Positions 42,733 to 51,239 of a DNA stretch of 64,000 bases are shown in pieces (positions within the stretch are counted from its first letter, which is position 1; each line of letters opens with the position of its first letter). Source of the stretch: Beijerinckiaceae bacterium. Its GTDB lineage: Bacteria > Pseudomonadota > Alphaproteobacteria > Rhizobiales > Beijerinckiaceae. Made by a program: the position numbers and the translations under genes. The DNA lies in assembly GCA_027531565.1 (NCBI GenBank), contig JAPZSB010000002.1:496001-560000 (forward strand). Reading direction: 5' to 3'. The notes beneath the pieces were generated by a model, which saw only the letters and a program-made list of their open reading frames with translations, searched no databases and was not told the origin of the DNA.

Positions 42733-44715
42733 GTGACGGCAGATGCCACCGCCGAGTTGGACACGTTTCCGAAACTGCTTCTCCGCAATGAGGCTGTCCG
42801 GCCGCATCGCCCGGCCATGCGCCACAAGGATCTCGGCATCTGGCGGGAATGGAGCTGGGCCGATGTGGCGCGGCAGGTGCGCTGCTATGCCCTCGGCCTG
42901 ATGGCGCATGGCCTGCAGCGCGGCGACAAGGTGGCCATTATCGGCACCAACCGCCCGAAACTCTACTGGTCCATCATGGCGGCGCAATCGGTGGGGGCGA
43001 TCCCGGTGCCGGTCTATTCCGACGCCGTGGCCGACGAGATGGCCTATGTGCTCGACCATGCCGAGGTGCGCTTCGCCTGCGTGCAGGACCAGGAGCAGGT
43101 CGACAAGATCCTCGGCGTGGCCGACCGCCTGCCGAAGATCGAGATCGTCTTCTATGACGAACCGCGTGGCCTGAGGGATTACGATCATTCCCGCCTGCAG
43201 GCGATCGACGCGGTGATCGCGCAGGGTGCGGGCATCCTGCTGAGCGACCCGGCCGCCGTGAAACGGCTGGACGAGGCCATTGCCTCGGGCAAGGGCAGCG
43301 ACACCTCGGTGATCCTCTACACGTCCGGCACGACCGGGCGGTCGAAGGGCGTGATGCTCTCGGCCGGGGGCTGCGTGAAGGCGGCGACCGACACGGTGGA
43401 ATTCGACCGGCTGACCGACCGCGACAATGTCATCGCCTATCTGCCGCTGGCCTGGGTGGGCGACCATTATCTCAACTACGCGCAGGCGCTGGTGGCCGGT
43501 TTCACGATCAACTGTCCGGAAAGCCCGGAGACGGCGGTCGAGGACCGGCGCGAGATCGGCACGACCTTCGCCTTCGCGCCGCCCCGCGTCTACGAGAGCA
43601 TGCTGACCCGCATCATGATCCGCATGGAGGATGCCGGCTGGCTGAAGCGGAAGATGTTCCACTATTATCTCGGCGTGGCCAAGAAATGGGGCGAGAAGAT
43701 CCTCGACGGCAAGCCGGTGCCGCTCGGCGCCCGGCTCAACTATGCGCTCGGCGAGGTGCTCGTCTACGGTCCGCTGAAGAACGTGCTCGGCATGACGACG
43801 ATCCGCATCGCCTACACGGCGGGAGAGGCGATCGGGCCGGAACTGTTCTCGTTCTACCGCTCGATCGGGCTCAACCTGAAGCAGCTCTACGGCCAGACCG
43901 AGGCCTTCCTCTACGTGACCGTGCAGGGCGACCGCGAGGTGCGGGCGGACTGCGTCGGCCCCGCCACGCCGAATGTCGAGATCCGCATCGACGAGAATGG
44001 CGAGGTTCTCTACAAGTCGCCGGGCCAGTTCATCGGCTATTTCAAGGAGCCGGAAAAGACCGCCGAGGCGATGACCGAGGATGGCTATGTCCGCACGGGC
44101 GATGCCGGCTTCTTCGAGAAGGATGGCCAGCTCCGCATCATCGACCGGGCCAAGGATGTCGGCAAATTGCGCAGCGGCGCGCTGTTCGCGCCGAAATATC
44201 TCGAGAACAAGCTCAAGTTCTTCCCGAATATCCGTGAGGTTGTTGCCTTCGGCCAGGGCGAGGAATTTGTCACCTGCTTCATCAATATCGACCTGACGGC
44301 AGTGGGCAACTGGGCCGAGCGGAACAACGTGTCCTATGGTTCCTACCAGGAACTGGCCGGACATCCGCAGGTCTATGACATCATTGCCGGGCATGTGGCT
44401 GAGGTGAACCGCCAGCTGGCCGAGGAGCCGATGATGGCGCATGCCCAGATCCGGCGCTTCCTCGTGCTGCACAAGGAACTGGATGCCGATGACGGCGAGT
44501 TGACAAGGACCCAGAAGGTGCGACGCGGCTTCATCGCCGATCGTTACGGGCCGCTTGTCACGGCGTTGTATGACGGCTCGACCGAGGCGGATATTTCGAC
44601 CGAGGTGACGTTCGAGGATGGCCGCAAGGGCGTGATCTCGGCGCGGGTGCGCGTCATGGATGCCAGGGTCGTGCCGGTCTCCACCCCGGCCGCCATGCCG
44701 GCCCGCGCCGCCTGA
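42733..44715 (+). CDS. AMP-binding acyl-CoA synthetase (long-chain type)
   Basis: The 660-residue ligase activates a carboxylic acid to its CoA thioester via an acyl adenylate. The P-loop is YTSGTTGRSKGVML, the A5 motif is YGQTEAF, and the A7/A8 region reads YVRTGDAGFFEKDGQLRIID. The start is GTG 42733, with GGAG seven bases upstream; a longer frame to 42616 has a poor N-terminus. It leads an operon with a branched-chain-type ABC importer, an arrangement that suggests the imported compound is an aromatic or aliphatic acid that is activated on entry. Confidence 0.87.
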   Translation: MTADATAELDTFPKLLLRNEAVRPHRPAMRHKDLGIWREWSWADVARQVRCYALGLMAHGLQRGDKVAIIGTNRPKLYWSIMAAQSVGAIPVPVYSDAVADEMAYVLDHAEVRFACVQDQEQVDKILGVADRLPKIEIVFYDEPRGLRDYDHSRLQAIDAVIAQGAGILLSDPAAVKRLDEAIASGKGSDTSVILYTSGTTGRSKGVMLSAGGCVKAATDTVEFDRLTDRDNVIAYLPLAWVGDHYLNYAQALVAGFTINCPESPETAVEDRREIGTTFAFAPPRVYESMLTRIMIRMEDAGWLKRKMFHYYLGVAKKWGEKILDGKPVPLGARLNYALGEVLVYGPLKNVLGMTTIRIAYTAGEAIGPELFSFYRSIGLNLKQLYGQTEAFLYVTVQGDREVRADCVGPATPNVEIRIDENGEVLYKSPGQFIGYFKEPEKTAEAMTEDGYVRTGDAGFFEKDGQLRIIDRAKDVGKLRSGALFAPKYLENKLKFFPNIREVVAFGQGEEFVTCFINIDLTAVGNWAERNNVSYGSYQELAGHPQVYDIIAGHVAEVNRQLAEEPMMAHAQIRRFLVLHKELDADDGELTRTQKVRRGFIADRYGPLVTALYDGSTEADISTEVTFEDGRKGVISARVRVMDARVVPVSTPAAMPARAA

Positions 44716-44732
44716 AACCGCCGGAGGGACCC

Positions 44733-45545
44733 ATGAACGCCATGAACCATTCCGAGTTCCGGCAGGACATCGCCCCGGGCGAAACCCTTCTGGCAGTGGA
44801 CAATGTCACGCTCCGCTTCGGTGGCGTGAAGGCCATCACCGATGTCTCGTTCGATATCCGGAAGGGCGAGGTCCGGGCCATTATCGGGCCGAACGGCGCC
44901 GGCAAGACCTCGATGCTCAACGTCATCAACGGCTTCTACCACCCGCAGGAGGGCCGGATCACCTATCGCGGCCAGACGCGGAGCAAGATGCGCCCCCATG
45001 TGGCGGCCTCGCAGGGCATTGCGCGGACCTTCCAGAACGTGGCGCTCTTCAAGGGGATGACGACGCTCGACAATATCATGGTCGGCCGCACCCTGAAGAT
45101 GCGGACGCCGTTCTTCTGGCATCTGTTCCGGCATGGCCCGGCCATGCGCGAGGAAATCGAGCACCGGAAATTCGTGGAGGAAATCATCGACTTCCTCGAG
45201 ATCGAGCATATCCGCAAGGTGCCGGTCGGCAAGCTGCCTTATGGCCTCCAGAAGCGGGTGGAGCTGGGCCGGGCGCTCGCCATGCAGCCGGAACTGCTGC
45301 TGCTGGACGAGCCGATGGCCGGCATGAACCTCGAGGAGAAGGAGGACATGTGCCGCTTCATCCTCGACACGAAGGAGCAATACGGCACCACGATCGCGCT
45401 GATCGAGCATGACATGGGCGTCGTGATGGACCTGTCCGACCGGGTGGTCGTGCTCGAATACGGCCAGAAGATCGCCGACGGCACGCCGGACGAAGTGAAA
45501 AAGAACCAGAAGGTCATCGATGCCTATCTGGGCGTCGCGCATTAA
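44733..45545 (+). CDS. Branched-chain-type ABC transporter ATP-binding protein (LivG)
   Basis: The 270-residue ATPase belongs to the HAAT family. Walker A is GPNGAGKTSMLN, the switch region GIARTFQNVALFKGMT is typical of LivG, the signature variant is LPYGLQKRVELGRALA, and Walker B is LLLLDEPMAGMN. It lies 17 bases after the ligase stop and precedes livH. The signature LPYGLQKR is the usual LivG form. Confidence 0.92.
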   Translation: MNAMNHSEFRQDIAPGETLLAVDNVTLRFGGVKAITDVSFDIRKGEVRAIIGPNGAGKTSMLNVINGFYHPQEGRITYRGQTRSKMRPHVAASQGIARTFQNVALFKGMTTLDNIMVGRTLKMRTPFFWHLFRHGPAMREEIEHRKFVEEIIDFLEIEHIRKVPVGKLPYGLQKRVELGRALAMQPELLLLDEPMAGMNLEEKEDMCRFILDTKEQYGTTIALIEHDMGVVMDLSDRVVVLEYGQKIADGTPDEVKKNQKVIDAYLGVAH

Positions 45546-45556
45546 CGGGGGCGGGC

Positions 45557-46513
45557 ATGGATCTTCTGTTCAAGGTTTTCATCGATCCGTTCCTGCAGAT
45601 GGGCGCCATGCCCGACCTGCTGGTCCAGACCCTGTGGGAAGGCCTCGTCTCGGGGGTGCTCTATGCGCTGATCGCGCTCGGCTTCGTGCTGATCTTCAAG
45701 GCGTCCGGCGTGTTCAATTTCGCGCAGGGCATCATGGTGGTGTTTGCCGGGCTGACGCTGGTCGGGCTGCACGAGAAGGGCGTTCCGGCCTGGCTGGCGG
45801 TTCTGCTCACGCTCGGGGTGATGCTGGCGCTCGCGGTGGCGGTGGAGAGGGTGGTGCTGAGGCCGCTGGTCAACCAGCCCGACATTATCCTCTTCATGGC
45901 GACGTTCGGGCTCACTTATGTGCTGATCGGCATCGGCGAATTCATCTTCGGCGGCGAGCCGAAGCAGATGATCACCGAGGAACTGGGCCTGCCGCGCGGC
46001 GCCATCGACGTGGCGATGCTGGGCGGCCGCGTGACCTTCCAGAAGATCGACATCGCGGCGGCGGTCATCGCCTCGATCATGATCGCGGCTTTGGCCGTGT
46101 TCTTCCAGTATACCCGGATCGGCCGGGCCCTGCGCGCGGTGGCCGACAGCCACAAGGCGGCGCTCTCGGTCGGTATCTCGCTGAACCAGATCTGGGCGAT
46201 CGTGTGGTTCGCCGCCGGCATCGTGGCACTGATCACCGGCATCATGTGGGGCGCGCGCTCGGACGTGTCCTTCGCGCTGCAGACCATCGCGCTCAAGGCG
46301 CTGCCGGTGCTGATCCTCGGCGGCTTCACCTCGATCCCCGGCGCGATTGTCGGCGGGCTGATCATCGGCATCGGCGAGAAGCTGGCCGAATTCTACTGGG
46401 GCCCGCTGGTCGGCGGCGGCATCGAGAACTGGATCGCCTATGTGATCGCGCTCGGCTTCCTGATGGTCCGGCCGCAGGGCCTCTTCGGCGACAAGATCAT
46501 CGAGAGGATCTGA
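45557..46513 (+). CDS. Branched-chain-type ABC transporter permease (LivH)
   Basis: The 318-residue permease has about eight hydrophobic spans and the family block GVLYALIALGFVLIFKASGVFNFAQG. The C-terminus carries ILGGFTSIPGAIVGGLIIGIGE, the ATPase-contact region. It starts 11 bases after livG. A repeat-rich 101-bp gap separates it from livM. Confidence 0.92.
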   Translation: MDLLFKVFIDPFLQMGAMPDLLVQTLWEGLVSGVLYALIALGFVLIFKASGVFNFAQGIMVVFAGLTLVGLHEKGVPAWLAVLLTLGVMLALAVAVERVVLRPLVNQPDIILFMATFGLTYVLIGIGEFIFGGEPKQMITEELGLPRGAIDVAMLGGRVTFQKIDIAAAVIASIMIAALAVFFQYTRIGRALRAVADSHKAALSVGISLNQIWAIVWFAAGIVALITGIMWGARSDVSFALQTIALKALPVLILGGFTSIPGAIVGGLIIGIGEKLAEFYWGPLVGGGIENWIAYVIALGFLMVRPQGLFGDKIIERI

Positions 46514-46518
46514 CGATG

Positions 46519-46574
46519 CGGCAATCGGCGCTCGGCACTCGGCAATCGGATGTTGGCGGCAGGGCTCTCTGCCG
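46519..46574 (+). repeat. Short direct repeats and hairpin between livH and livM
   Basis: CGGCAATCGG occurs at 46519-46528 and 46540-46549, with related CTCGGC units between. A hairpin follows, CGGCAG and CTGCCG with a 6-base loop (46557-46574). Mosaic repeats of such CGGCA/TCGG units occur between genes in many proteobacteria. Inside this operon they may tune livH to livM expression. Confidence 0.6.
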
Positions 46575-46614
46575 ACTGCCCTTTCCCCTCGGCCTTCCAG
46601 ACGGAGTCTGACCC

Positions 46615-47694
46615 ATGTTCTACCGCGAGGCGGGCCAATACAAGAAGACCTACTCGGCCGATATGGCGGTGTTCCCGATCCTGCAGGACCGGATCGGCAT
46701 CGGCCTCATCCTGCTGACGGCGGCGGTGATCATCCCGATCTTCGGGTCGAACTTCTTCATCTCGACGGTGATGATCCCGTTCCTCGTCTTCAGTCTGGCG
46801 GCGATGGGGCTCAATATCGTCACCGGCTATACCGGGCTGATCTCGCTCGGCACCGGCGCCTTCATGGGCGTGGGCGCCTTCGCCTGCTACAAGCTGACCA
46901 CCTATTTCCCGAACGTGAACATCATCATCTGGATCCTCGCTTCCGGGGTGTTCTCGGCCGCGATCGGGGCGCTGTTCGGCCTGCCCTCGCTCCGGATCAA
47001 GGGCTTCTACCTTGCGGTGGCGACGCTGGCAGCGCAGTTCTTCCTCGAATGGTGCTTCGTGCGCGTGCCGTGGCTGTTCAACTACAATGCCTCGGGCGCG
47101 ATCGAAGTGCCGACACGGACGCTGTTCGGCGTGGCGATCACCGGGGCGAATGCGACGCCGACGACGCGCTATCTCGTGCTGCTCGGGATCGTGGTGCTGA
47201 TGACCTGGGTGGCGTCGAACATCCTGCACGGGCGGATCGGCCGCACCTTCATGGCCGTGCGCGACATGGATATCGCCGCCGAGCTGATGGGCATCCGGCT
47301 GCTGCCGGCCAAACTGACGGCTTTCGCCATGTCGTCCTTCTATTGCGGCGTCGCCGGGGCGTGCATGATGTTCCTCTGGTATGGCGGCGGCGAGGCTTCG
47401 GATGCGTTCAACATCAACCAGAGCTTCAACATCCTGTTCATGGTCATCATTGGTGGCCTCGGCAGCCTGATCGGCTGCTTCTTCGGCGCGGCCCTGCTGA
47501 ACATCGTGCCGATCATCCTGAAATTCGGGCTGCCCGCGATCGGCGTTCCGCTGGCCGGCGCCACGGCCGAACATATCAACCACCTCTTTGTCGGGTCGTT
47601 GATCATCTTCTTCCTGATCGTCGAGCCGCATGGTCTGGCGCGCCTCTGGCAGATCACGAAGCAGAAACTGAGAACCTGGCCGTTCCCCTATTGA
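46615..47694 (+). CDS. Branched-chain-type ABC transporter permease (LivM)
   Basis: The 359-residue permease pairs with LivH. It contains about nine hydrophobic segments, the family block GLNIVTGYTGLISLGTGAFM and the C-terminal IGGLGSLIGCFFGAALL. The N-terminus has a short hydrophilic stretch (YREAGQYKKTYSAD). No fused ATPase is present. It follows livH after the repeat-bearing gap and precedes the substrate-binding protein. Confidence 0.92.
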   Translation: MFYREAGQYKKTYSADMAVFPILQDRIGIGLILLTAAVIIPIFGSNFFISTVMIPFLVFSLAAMGLNIVTGYTGLISLGTGAFMGVGAFACYKLTTYFPNVNIIIWILASGVFSAAIGALFGLPSLRIKGFYLAVATLAAQFFLEWCFVRVPWLFNYNASGAIEVPTRTLFGVAITGANATPTTRYLVLLGIVVLMTWVASNILHGRIGRTFMAVRDMDIAAELMGIRLLPAKLTAFAMSSFYCGVAGACMMFLWYGGGEASDAFNINQSFNILFMVIIGGLGSLIGCFFGAALLNIVPIILKFGLPAIGVPLAGATAEHINHLFVGSLIIFFLIVEPHGLARLWQITKQKLRTWPFPY

Positions 47695-47783
47695 GGAAAC
47701 GGACTTGAGAAATGCCCGGCGGCACCGGCCACCGGGAAGCGAAAGAGGCCCGCAAAAGGGCCGGAGCAAAGGAGGAAGTGCAC

Positions 47784-49100
47784 ATGTTACGTCAACTCAC
47801 GCTCACAGCGCTGGCGGCGGCAGGCTTCGCCTCGCTGGCCGCGCCTGCGGTTGCGCAGGACACGGTCTATGTGCCGCTGCTCACCTACCGCACGGGGCCG
47901 TTCGCGGGTTCGGGCATCCATATCGCCAACGGCATGCGCGACTATCTCGAGATGCTGAACCAGCGCGATGGCGGCATCGGCGGGGCCAAGATCATCATCG
48001 AGGAATGCGAGACGGGCTACGACACCAAGAAGGGTGTCGAATGCTATGAATCGACCAAGGGCAAGAACCCGGTCCTCTACAATCCCTATTCGACCGGCAT
48101 CACTCTGCAGCTGATTCCCAAGGCGGCGGTCGACAAGGTTCCGATCCTCTCGATGGCCTATGGCCTCTCGGCCTCGGCGGACGGCACCAATTTCCCGTGG
48201 GTCTTCAACCCGCCGGTCACCTACTGGGATGGCGCCTCGGTGTTCATCCGCCACGTGCTGCAGGCGGAAGGCGGCAACCTCAAGGGCAAGACGATCGGCC
48301 TGATCCATCTGGATGCGCCGTTCGGCAAGGAGCCGATCCCGGTTCTCGAGGCCCTGGCCAAGGAATATGGCTTCAACCTGAAGCTCTATCCGGTGCCGGC
48401 TGCCCAGATGCAGAACCAGGGCTCGGTCTGGCTGTCGATCCGCCGCGACCGCGTGGACTGGATCTACAACCAGGGCTGGGGTGCCATGAACCCGACGGCC
48501 GTGAAGGAAGCGGTGAAGAACGGCTTCCCGATCGACAAGCTGGTCGGGGTCTGGTGGGCCGGCGGTGATGACGATGCCCGTGCGGGCGAAGCCGGCGCCA
48601 AGGGCTACAAGACGCTGAACTTCCACAATACCGGGGCGCAATTCCCGGTGATGCAGGACATCCTGAAGCACGTTTTCGACAAGAATCTCAGCCAGGCCAA
48701 GCGCGAGCAGGTGGGTGAGAACCTCTATAATCGCGGCGTGTACAACTCGATGCTGATCGCCGAGGCCATCCGCACGGCCCAGCGCCTCACCGGCAAGAAG
48801 GCCGTCAACGGGGCCGATGTGCGCCGGGGCCTCGAAGCGCTCAACATCACCGAAGCCCGGCTGAAGGAAATGGGCATGGAAGGCTTCGCCGCGCCGGTGA
48901 AGGTGACCTGCACCGACCATAACGGCCACAACAAGGTGTTTGTCTCGCAATGGGATGGCACCAAGTATGTGAAGGCCTCGGACTGGATCGAGCCGCTCAA
49001 GAACATCGTCCGTCCGCTCATCGAGGAAGCGGCCAAGGAATATGTCTCGAAGGATGCCGGCTGGCCGAAGCGCACCGAAGCCTGCGACGCGCCGGCGTAA
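47784..49100 (+). CDS. Branched-chain-type ABC transporter substrate-binding protein
   Basis: The 438-residue precursor has a signal peptide LTLTALAAAGFASLAAPAVA and a type I periplasmic-binding fold (YRTGPFAGSGIHIANGMRDY, NPYSTGITLQLIPKA, GLIHLDAPFGKEPIPVLEAL). It is longer than the leucine-binding LivK and belongs to the group found with acyl-CoA ligases, so an aromatic or other acid is a likelier ligand than leucine. AGGAGG eight bases before ATG 47784 is the strongest ribosome-binding site of the operon, as expected for the most abundant component. Confidence 0.9.
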   Translation: MLRQLTLTALAAAGFASLAAPAVAQDTVYVPLLTYRTGPFAGSGIHIANGMRDYLEMLNQRDGGIGGAKIIIEECETGYDTKKGVECYESTKGKNPVLYNPYSTGITLQLIPKAAVDKVPILSMAYGLSASADGTNFPWVFNPPVTYWDGASVFIRHVLQAEGGNLKGKTIGLIHLDAPFGKEPIPVLEALAKEYGFNLKLYPVPAAQMQNQGSVWLSIRRDRVDWIYNQGWGAMNPTAVKEAVKNGFPIDKLVGVWWAGGDDDARAGEAGAKGYKTLNFHNTGAQFPVMQDILKHVFDKNLSQAKREQVGENLYNRGVYNSMLIAEAIRTAQRLTGKKAVNGADVRRGLEALNITEARLKEMGMEGFAAPVKVTCTDHNGHNKVFVSQWDGTKYVKASDWIEPLKNIVRPLIEEAAKEYVSKDAGWPKRTEACDAPA

Positions 49101-49119
49101 GCCTGCGGTTCTGAAAACC

Positions 49120-49142
49120 GGGGTGGGCCGCCGGCCCGCCCC
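49120..49142 (+). promoter_or_regulatory. Stable hairpin after the substrate-binding protein gene
   Basis: GGGGTGGGCC and GGCCCGCCCC pair over three bases (one G-U), a 10-bp stem 20 bases after the stop. It has no U-run. Such stems often protect the upstream part of an importer mRNA so that the binding protein is made in excess over LivF. Confidence 0.55.
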
Positions 49143-49187
49143 ATTCTCCCGTCCCCCGTTGTCAACCCGCCTCAACCGGAGCGCGTG

Positions 49188-50012
49188 ATGCAGAATGCCG
49201 CCGATGTGACCGAGCCGATCCTGTCGGTCAACAATATCGAGGTCATCTACGACCACGTGATCCTGGTGCTGAAGGGTGTTTCCCTCACCGTGCCGCGCGG
49301 GGGCATCGTGGCCCTGCTGGGCGCGAACGGTGCCGGCAAGACCACCACGCTCAAGGCCGTGTCGAACCTGCTCAAGGCGGAGCGCGGCGATGTCACCAAG
49401 GGGTCGATCATCTTCGAGGGCGAACGCGTCGATGCGATGAGCCCGGCTGATCTCGTCCGCCGCGGCTGCATCCAGGTGATGGAGGGCCGGCATTGCTTCG
49501 GCCATCTCACCATCGAGGAAAACCTGCTGACGGGCGCCTTCACCCGTCGCGATGGCGGTGCGGCGATCAAACGCGATATGGAGATGGTCTATAATTATTT
49601 CCCGCGTCTGCGCCAGCGCATGAAGTCCATGTCGGGCTACACGTCCGGCGGCGAGCAGCAGATGTGTGCCATCGGCCGGGCGCTGATGTCGCGGCCGAAG
49701 ATGATCCTGCTCGACGAGCCTTCGATGGGCCTCGCGCCGCAGATCGTCGAGGAGATTTTCGAGATCGTGAAGGATCTCAACGCCAAGGAAGGTGTGTCCT
49801 TCCTGCTGGCGGAGCAGAACACCAACATGGCCCTGAAATACGCCACCTACGGCTACATCATGGAAACCGGGCGCATCGTGATGGACGGCGATGCGAAGTC
49901 GCTGCGCGAGAACGAGGATGTCAAGGAATTCTATCTCGGCGTGTCCGAGGGCGACCGCAAGTCCTTCCGCGAGGTGAAGAGCTACAAGCGCCGCAAGCGC
50001 TGGCTGGCCTGA
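49188..50012 (+). CDS. Branched-chain-type ABC transporter ATP-binding protein (LivF)
   Basis: The 274-residue ATPase is the second nucleotide-binding subunit. Walker A is GANGAGKTTTLKAV, the signature is TSGGEQQMCAIGRALM and Walker B is MILLDEPSMGLAP. The C-terminal extension (GDRKSFREVKSYKRRKRW) is basic. GGAG six bases before ATG 49188 supports the start; a GTG directly upstream is in frame. It is the last gene of the ligase-importer operon. Confidence 0.92.
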   Translation: MQNAADVTEPILSVNNIEVIYDHVILVLKGVSLTVPRGGIVALLGANGAGKTTTLKAVSNLLKAERGDVTKGSIIFEGERVDAMSPADLVRRGCIQVMEGRHCFGHLTIEENLLTGAFTRRDGGAAIKRDMEMVYNYFPRLRQRMKSMSGYTSGGEQQMCAIGRALMSRPKMILLDEPSMGLAPQIVEEIFEIVKDLNAKEGVSFLLAEQNTNMALKYATYGYIMETGRIVMDGDAKSLRENEDVKEFYLGVSEGDRKSFREVKSYKRRKRWLA

Positions 50013-50041
50013 AGGGCGGGGTGAGGGGGAGAGCTACTCTC

Positions 50042-50148
50042 CCCGCATCCGCTTTCTCCGCAATCCGGTTGCCACTTTGCGGGCGGATGGTCTTTTTTTG
50101 CCCGCATCCGCTTTCTCCGCAAACCGGTTGCCACTTTGCGGGCGGATG
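50042..50148. repeat. Tandem 48-bp palindromic repeat (RIME-like)
   Basis: Two copies, 50042-50089 and 50101-50148, differ by a single base (50064/50123) and have a 59-bp period. Each is itself an imperfect palindrome: CATCCGC pairs with GCGGATG, and inside it CCGCAAA pairs with TTTGCGG around an ACCGGTTGCCAC core. Similar ACCGGTT-centred intergenic palindromes are frequent in Hyphomicrobiales. The tandem hairpins lie between convergent livF and a permease gene and may act as a bidirectional terminator. Confidence 0.8.
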
Positions 50149-50150
50149 CG

Positions 50151-50642
50151 TCAGCGCACCAGCATCGTCAGCCAGGCGGCGAGGAAGGGCAGCGGCAGCG
50201 AGACGATGACCCGGACGGTGATCAGCCCCATCGGCATCGAGGGCATTTCCCAGGTCAGCATCCGGTTCAGCGTCAGCAGCGACCAGGCCGTGACATAGGC
50301 GATGACCTGTGCGAAATCCGCGCCGGCCTTCAATGCCGCCGCCCCGAGCGCATAGCCGACCACCGGCCCTCCGGGCGTCAGCGCGCCGGCAATCGTGGCG
50401 AGCAGGGTGCCGGTCCAGCCGGAATTCGGGCCGAACCAGGCGAGCACGGTCTCGCGCGGCAGCAGATGGGCCAGGAATCCCGAACCGAGAATGCCGATCA
50501 GCAGGCGCGGCAGCAGATGCAGGAACTGCGAGCGGGCATCGGCGAGGCCCTTGTCGAAAAGCGGCCGGCCGCGCCGCCAGGCCACGGTGCCGAGGGCCAG
50601 TGCGATGAGGAAGAGCAGGGCGGTGAAGAAGGCGATGATCAC
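50151..50642 (-). CDS. Permease half, ArsP/DUF318-like (second of pair)
   Basis: The 163-residue membrane protein has four to five hydrophobic segments. The diagnostic stretch is TPGGPVVGYALGAAAL followed by LNRMLTWEMPSMPMG. It aligns by eye with the neighbouring 197-residue protein (PxGP then NRxxxWEMP), and the two look like the homologous halves of a two-repeat permease of the ArsP/DUF318 family. The start is GTG 50642, overlapping the stop of the partner gene by four bases (GTGA). Substrate is unknown. Confidence 0.78.
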   Translation of the reverse strand: MIIAFFTALLFLIALALGTVAWRRGRPLFDKGLADARSQFLHLLPRLLIGILGSGFLAHLLPRETVLAWFGPNSGWTGTLLATIAGALTPGGPVVGYALGAAALKAGADFAQVIAYVTAWSLLTLNRMLTWEMPSMPMGLITVRVIVSLPLPFLAAWLTMLVR

Positions 50643-51232
50643 GCCGCATCCTCCGGCCGTTCCGGGGCTTTCGGCGTGGGCGCAAGCCGCTCGAAGACGG
50701 GCGCCCGCGCCATCAGGCCGAGCAGGATCGGCATGGGCATCGAGAGCAGGAAGCGGAACAGCACGAAATCCGTGCCGAAGAACGGCATTTCCCAGATGAT
50801 CGCCCGGTTGATGCCCACCAGCAGCCAGGCGGAAATGAAGGCGATGGCCGCGCCGCGATCCGCGCCGCTGGCCATCAGCACCACGGCCAGCGGGAAGATG
50901 GTGAAGGGGCCGGCCGGAAACAGCATGCCGATCAGCCCGGCAATGGCGAGGCCGGGCAGGCCCGACCCGCGGCCGACATAGCGCTCGATCATCTCGCGGG
51001 CGATGAGCAGGCGCACGAAGGCGCCGATCAGGCAGCCAAGCGCCACTTTGGGGAGGATGCTGGCGAAGAGCCAGGCATCCTCCATCAGGATCTGCAGCCA
51101 GAGGGTCGGCCCCTCCTTGACCAGAACATAGCCGGCGGAGCCGAAAGACAGGATCGCGACGATCGCAAGGCCCCAGTCGATCCGCGCATACCAGGGGCGG
51201 GGTTCCTGCGTCGGGGCGGGCGCTTCCGGCAA
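50639..51232 (-). CDS. Permease half, ArsP/DUF318-like (first of pair)
   Basis: This protein of about 197 residues has roughly four to five membrane spans. The core reads FPAGPFTIFPLAVVLMASGA then INRAIIWEMPFFGTDFVL, parallel to the downstream 163-residue protein. The start is unclear: no ATG lies in the coding part, and TTG 51232 with AAGGGG upstream fits best; the earlier ATG at 51376 would lie inside the DUF533 gene in shadow sequence. The DUF533 stop is eight bases upstream of the TTG. Confidence 0.72.
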   Translation of the reverse strand: MPEAPAPTQEPRPWYARIDWGLAIVAILSFGSAGYVLVKEGPTLWLQILMEDAWLFASILPKVALGCLIGAFVRLLIAREMIERYVGRGSGLPGLAIAGLIGMLFPAGPFTIFPLAVVLMASGADRGAAIAFISAWLLVGINRAIIWEMPFFGTDFVLFRFLLSMPMPILLGLMARAPVFERLAPTPKAPERPEDAA

Positions 51233-51239
51233 CGCAGGC

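Noticed and set aside
50042-50148. CRISPR-like repeat pair
   Set aside because: Only two copies with an 11-bp gap, palindromic and without spacers or cas genes; an intergenic repeat explains it.
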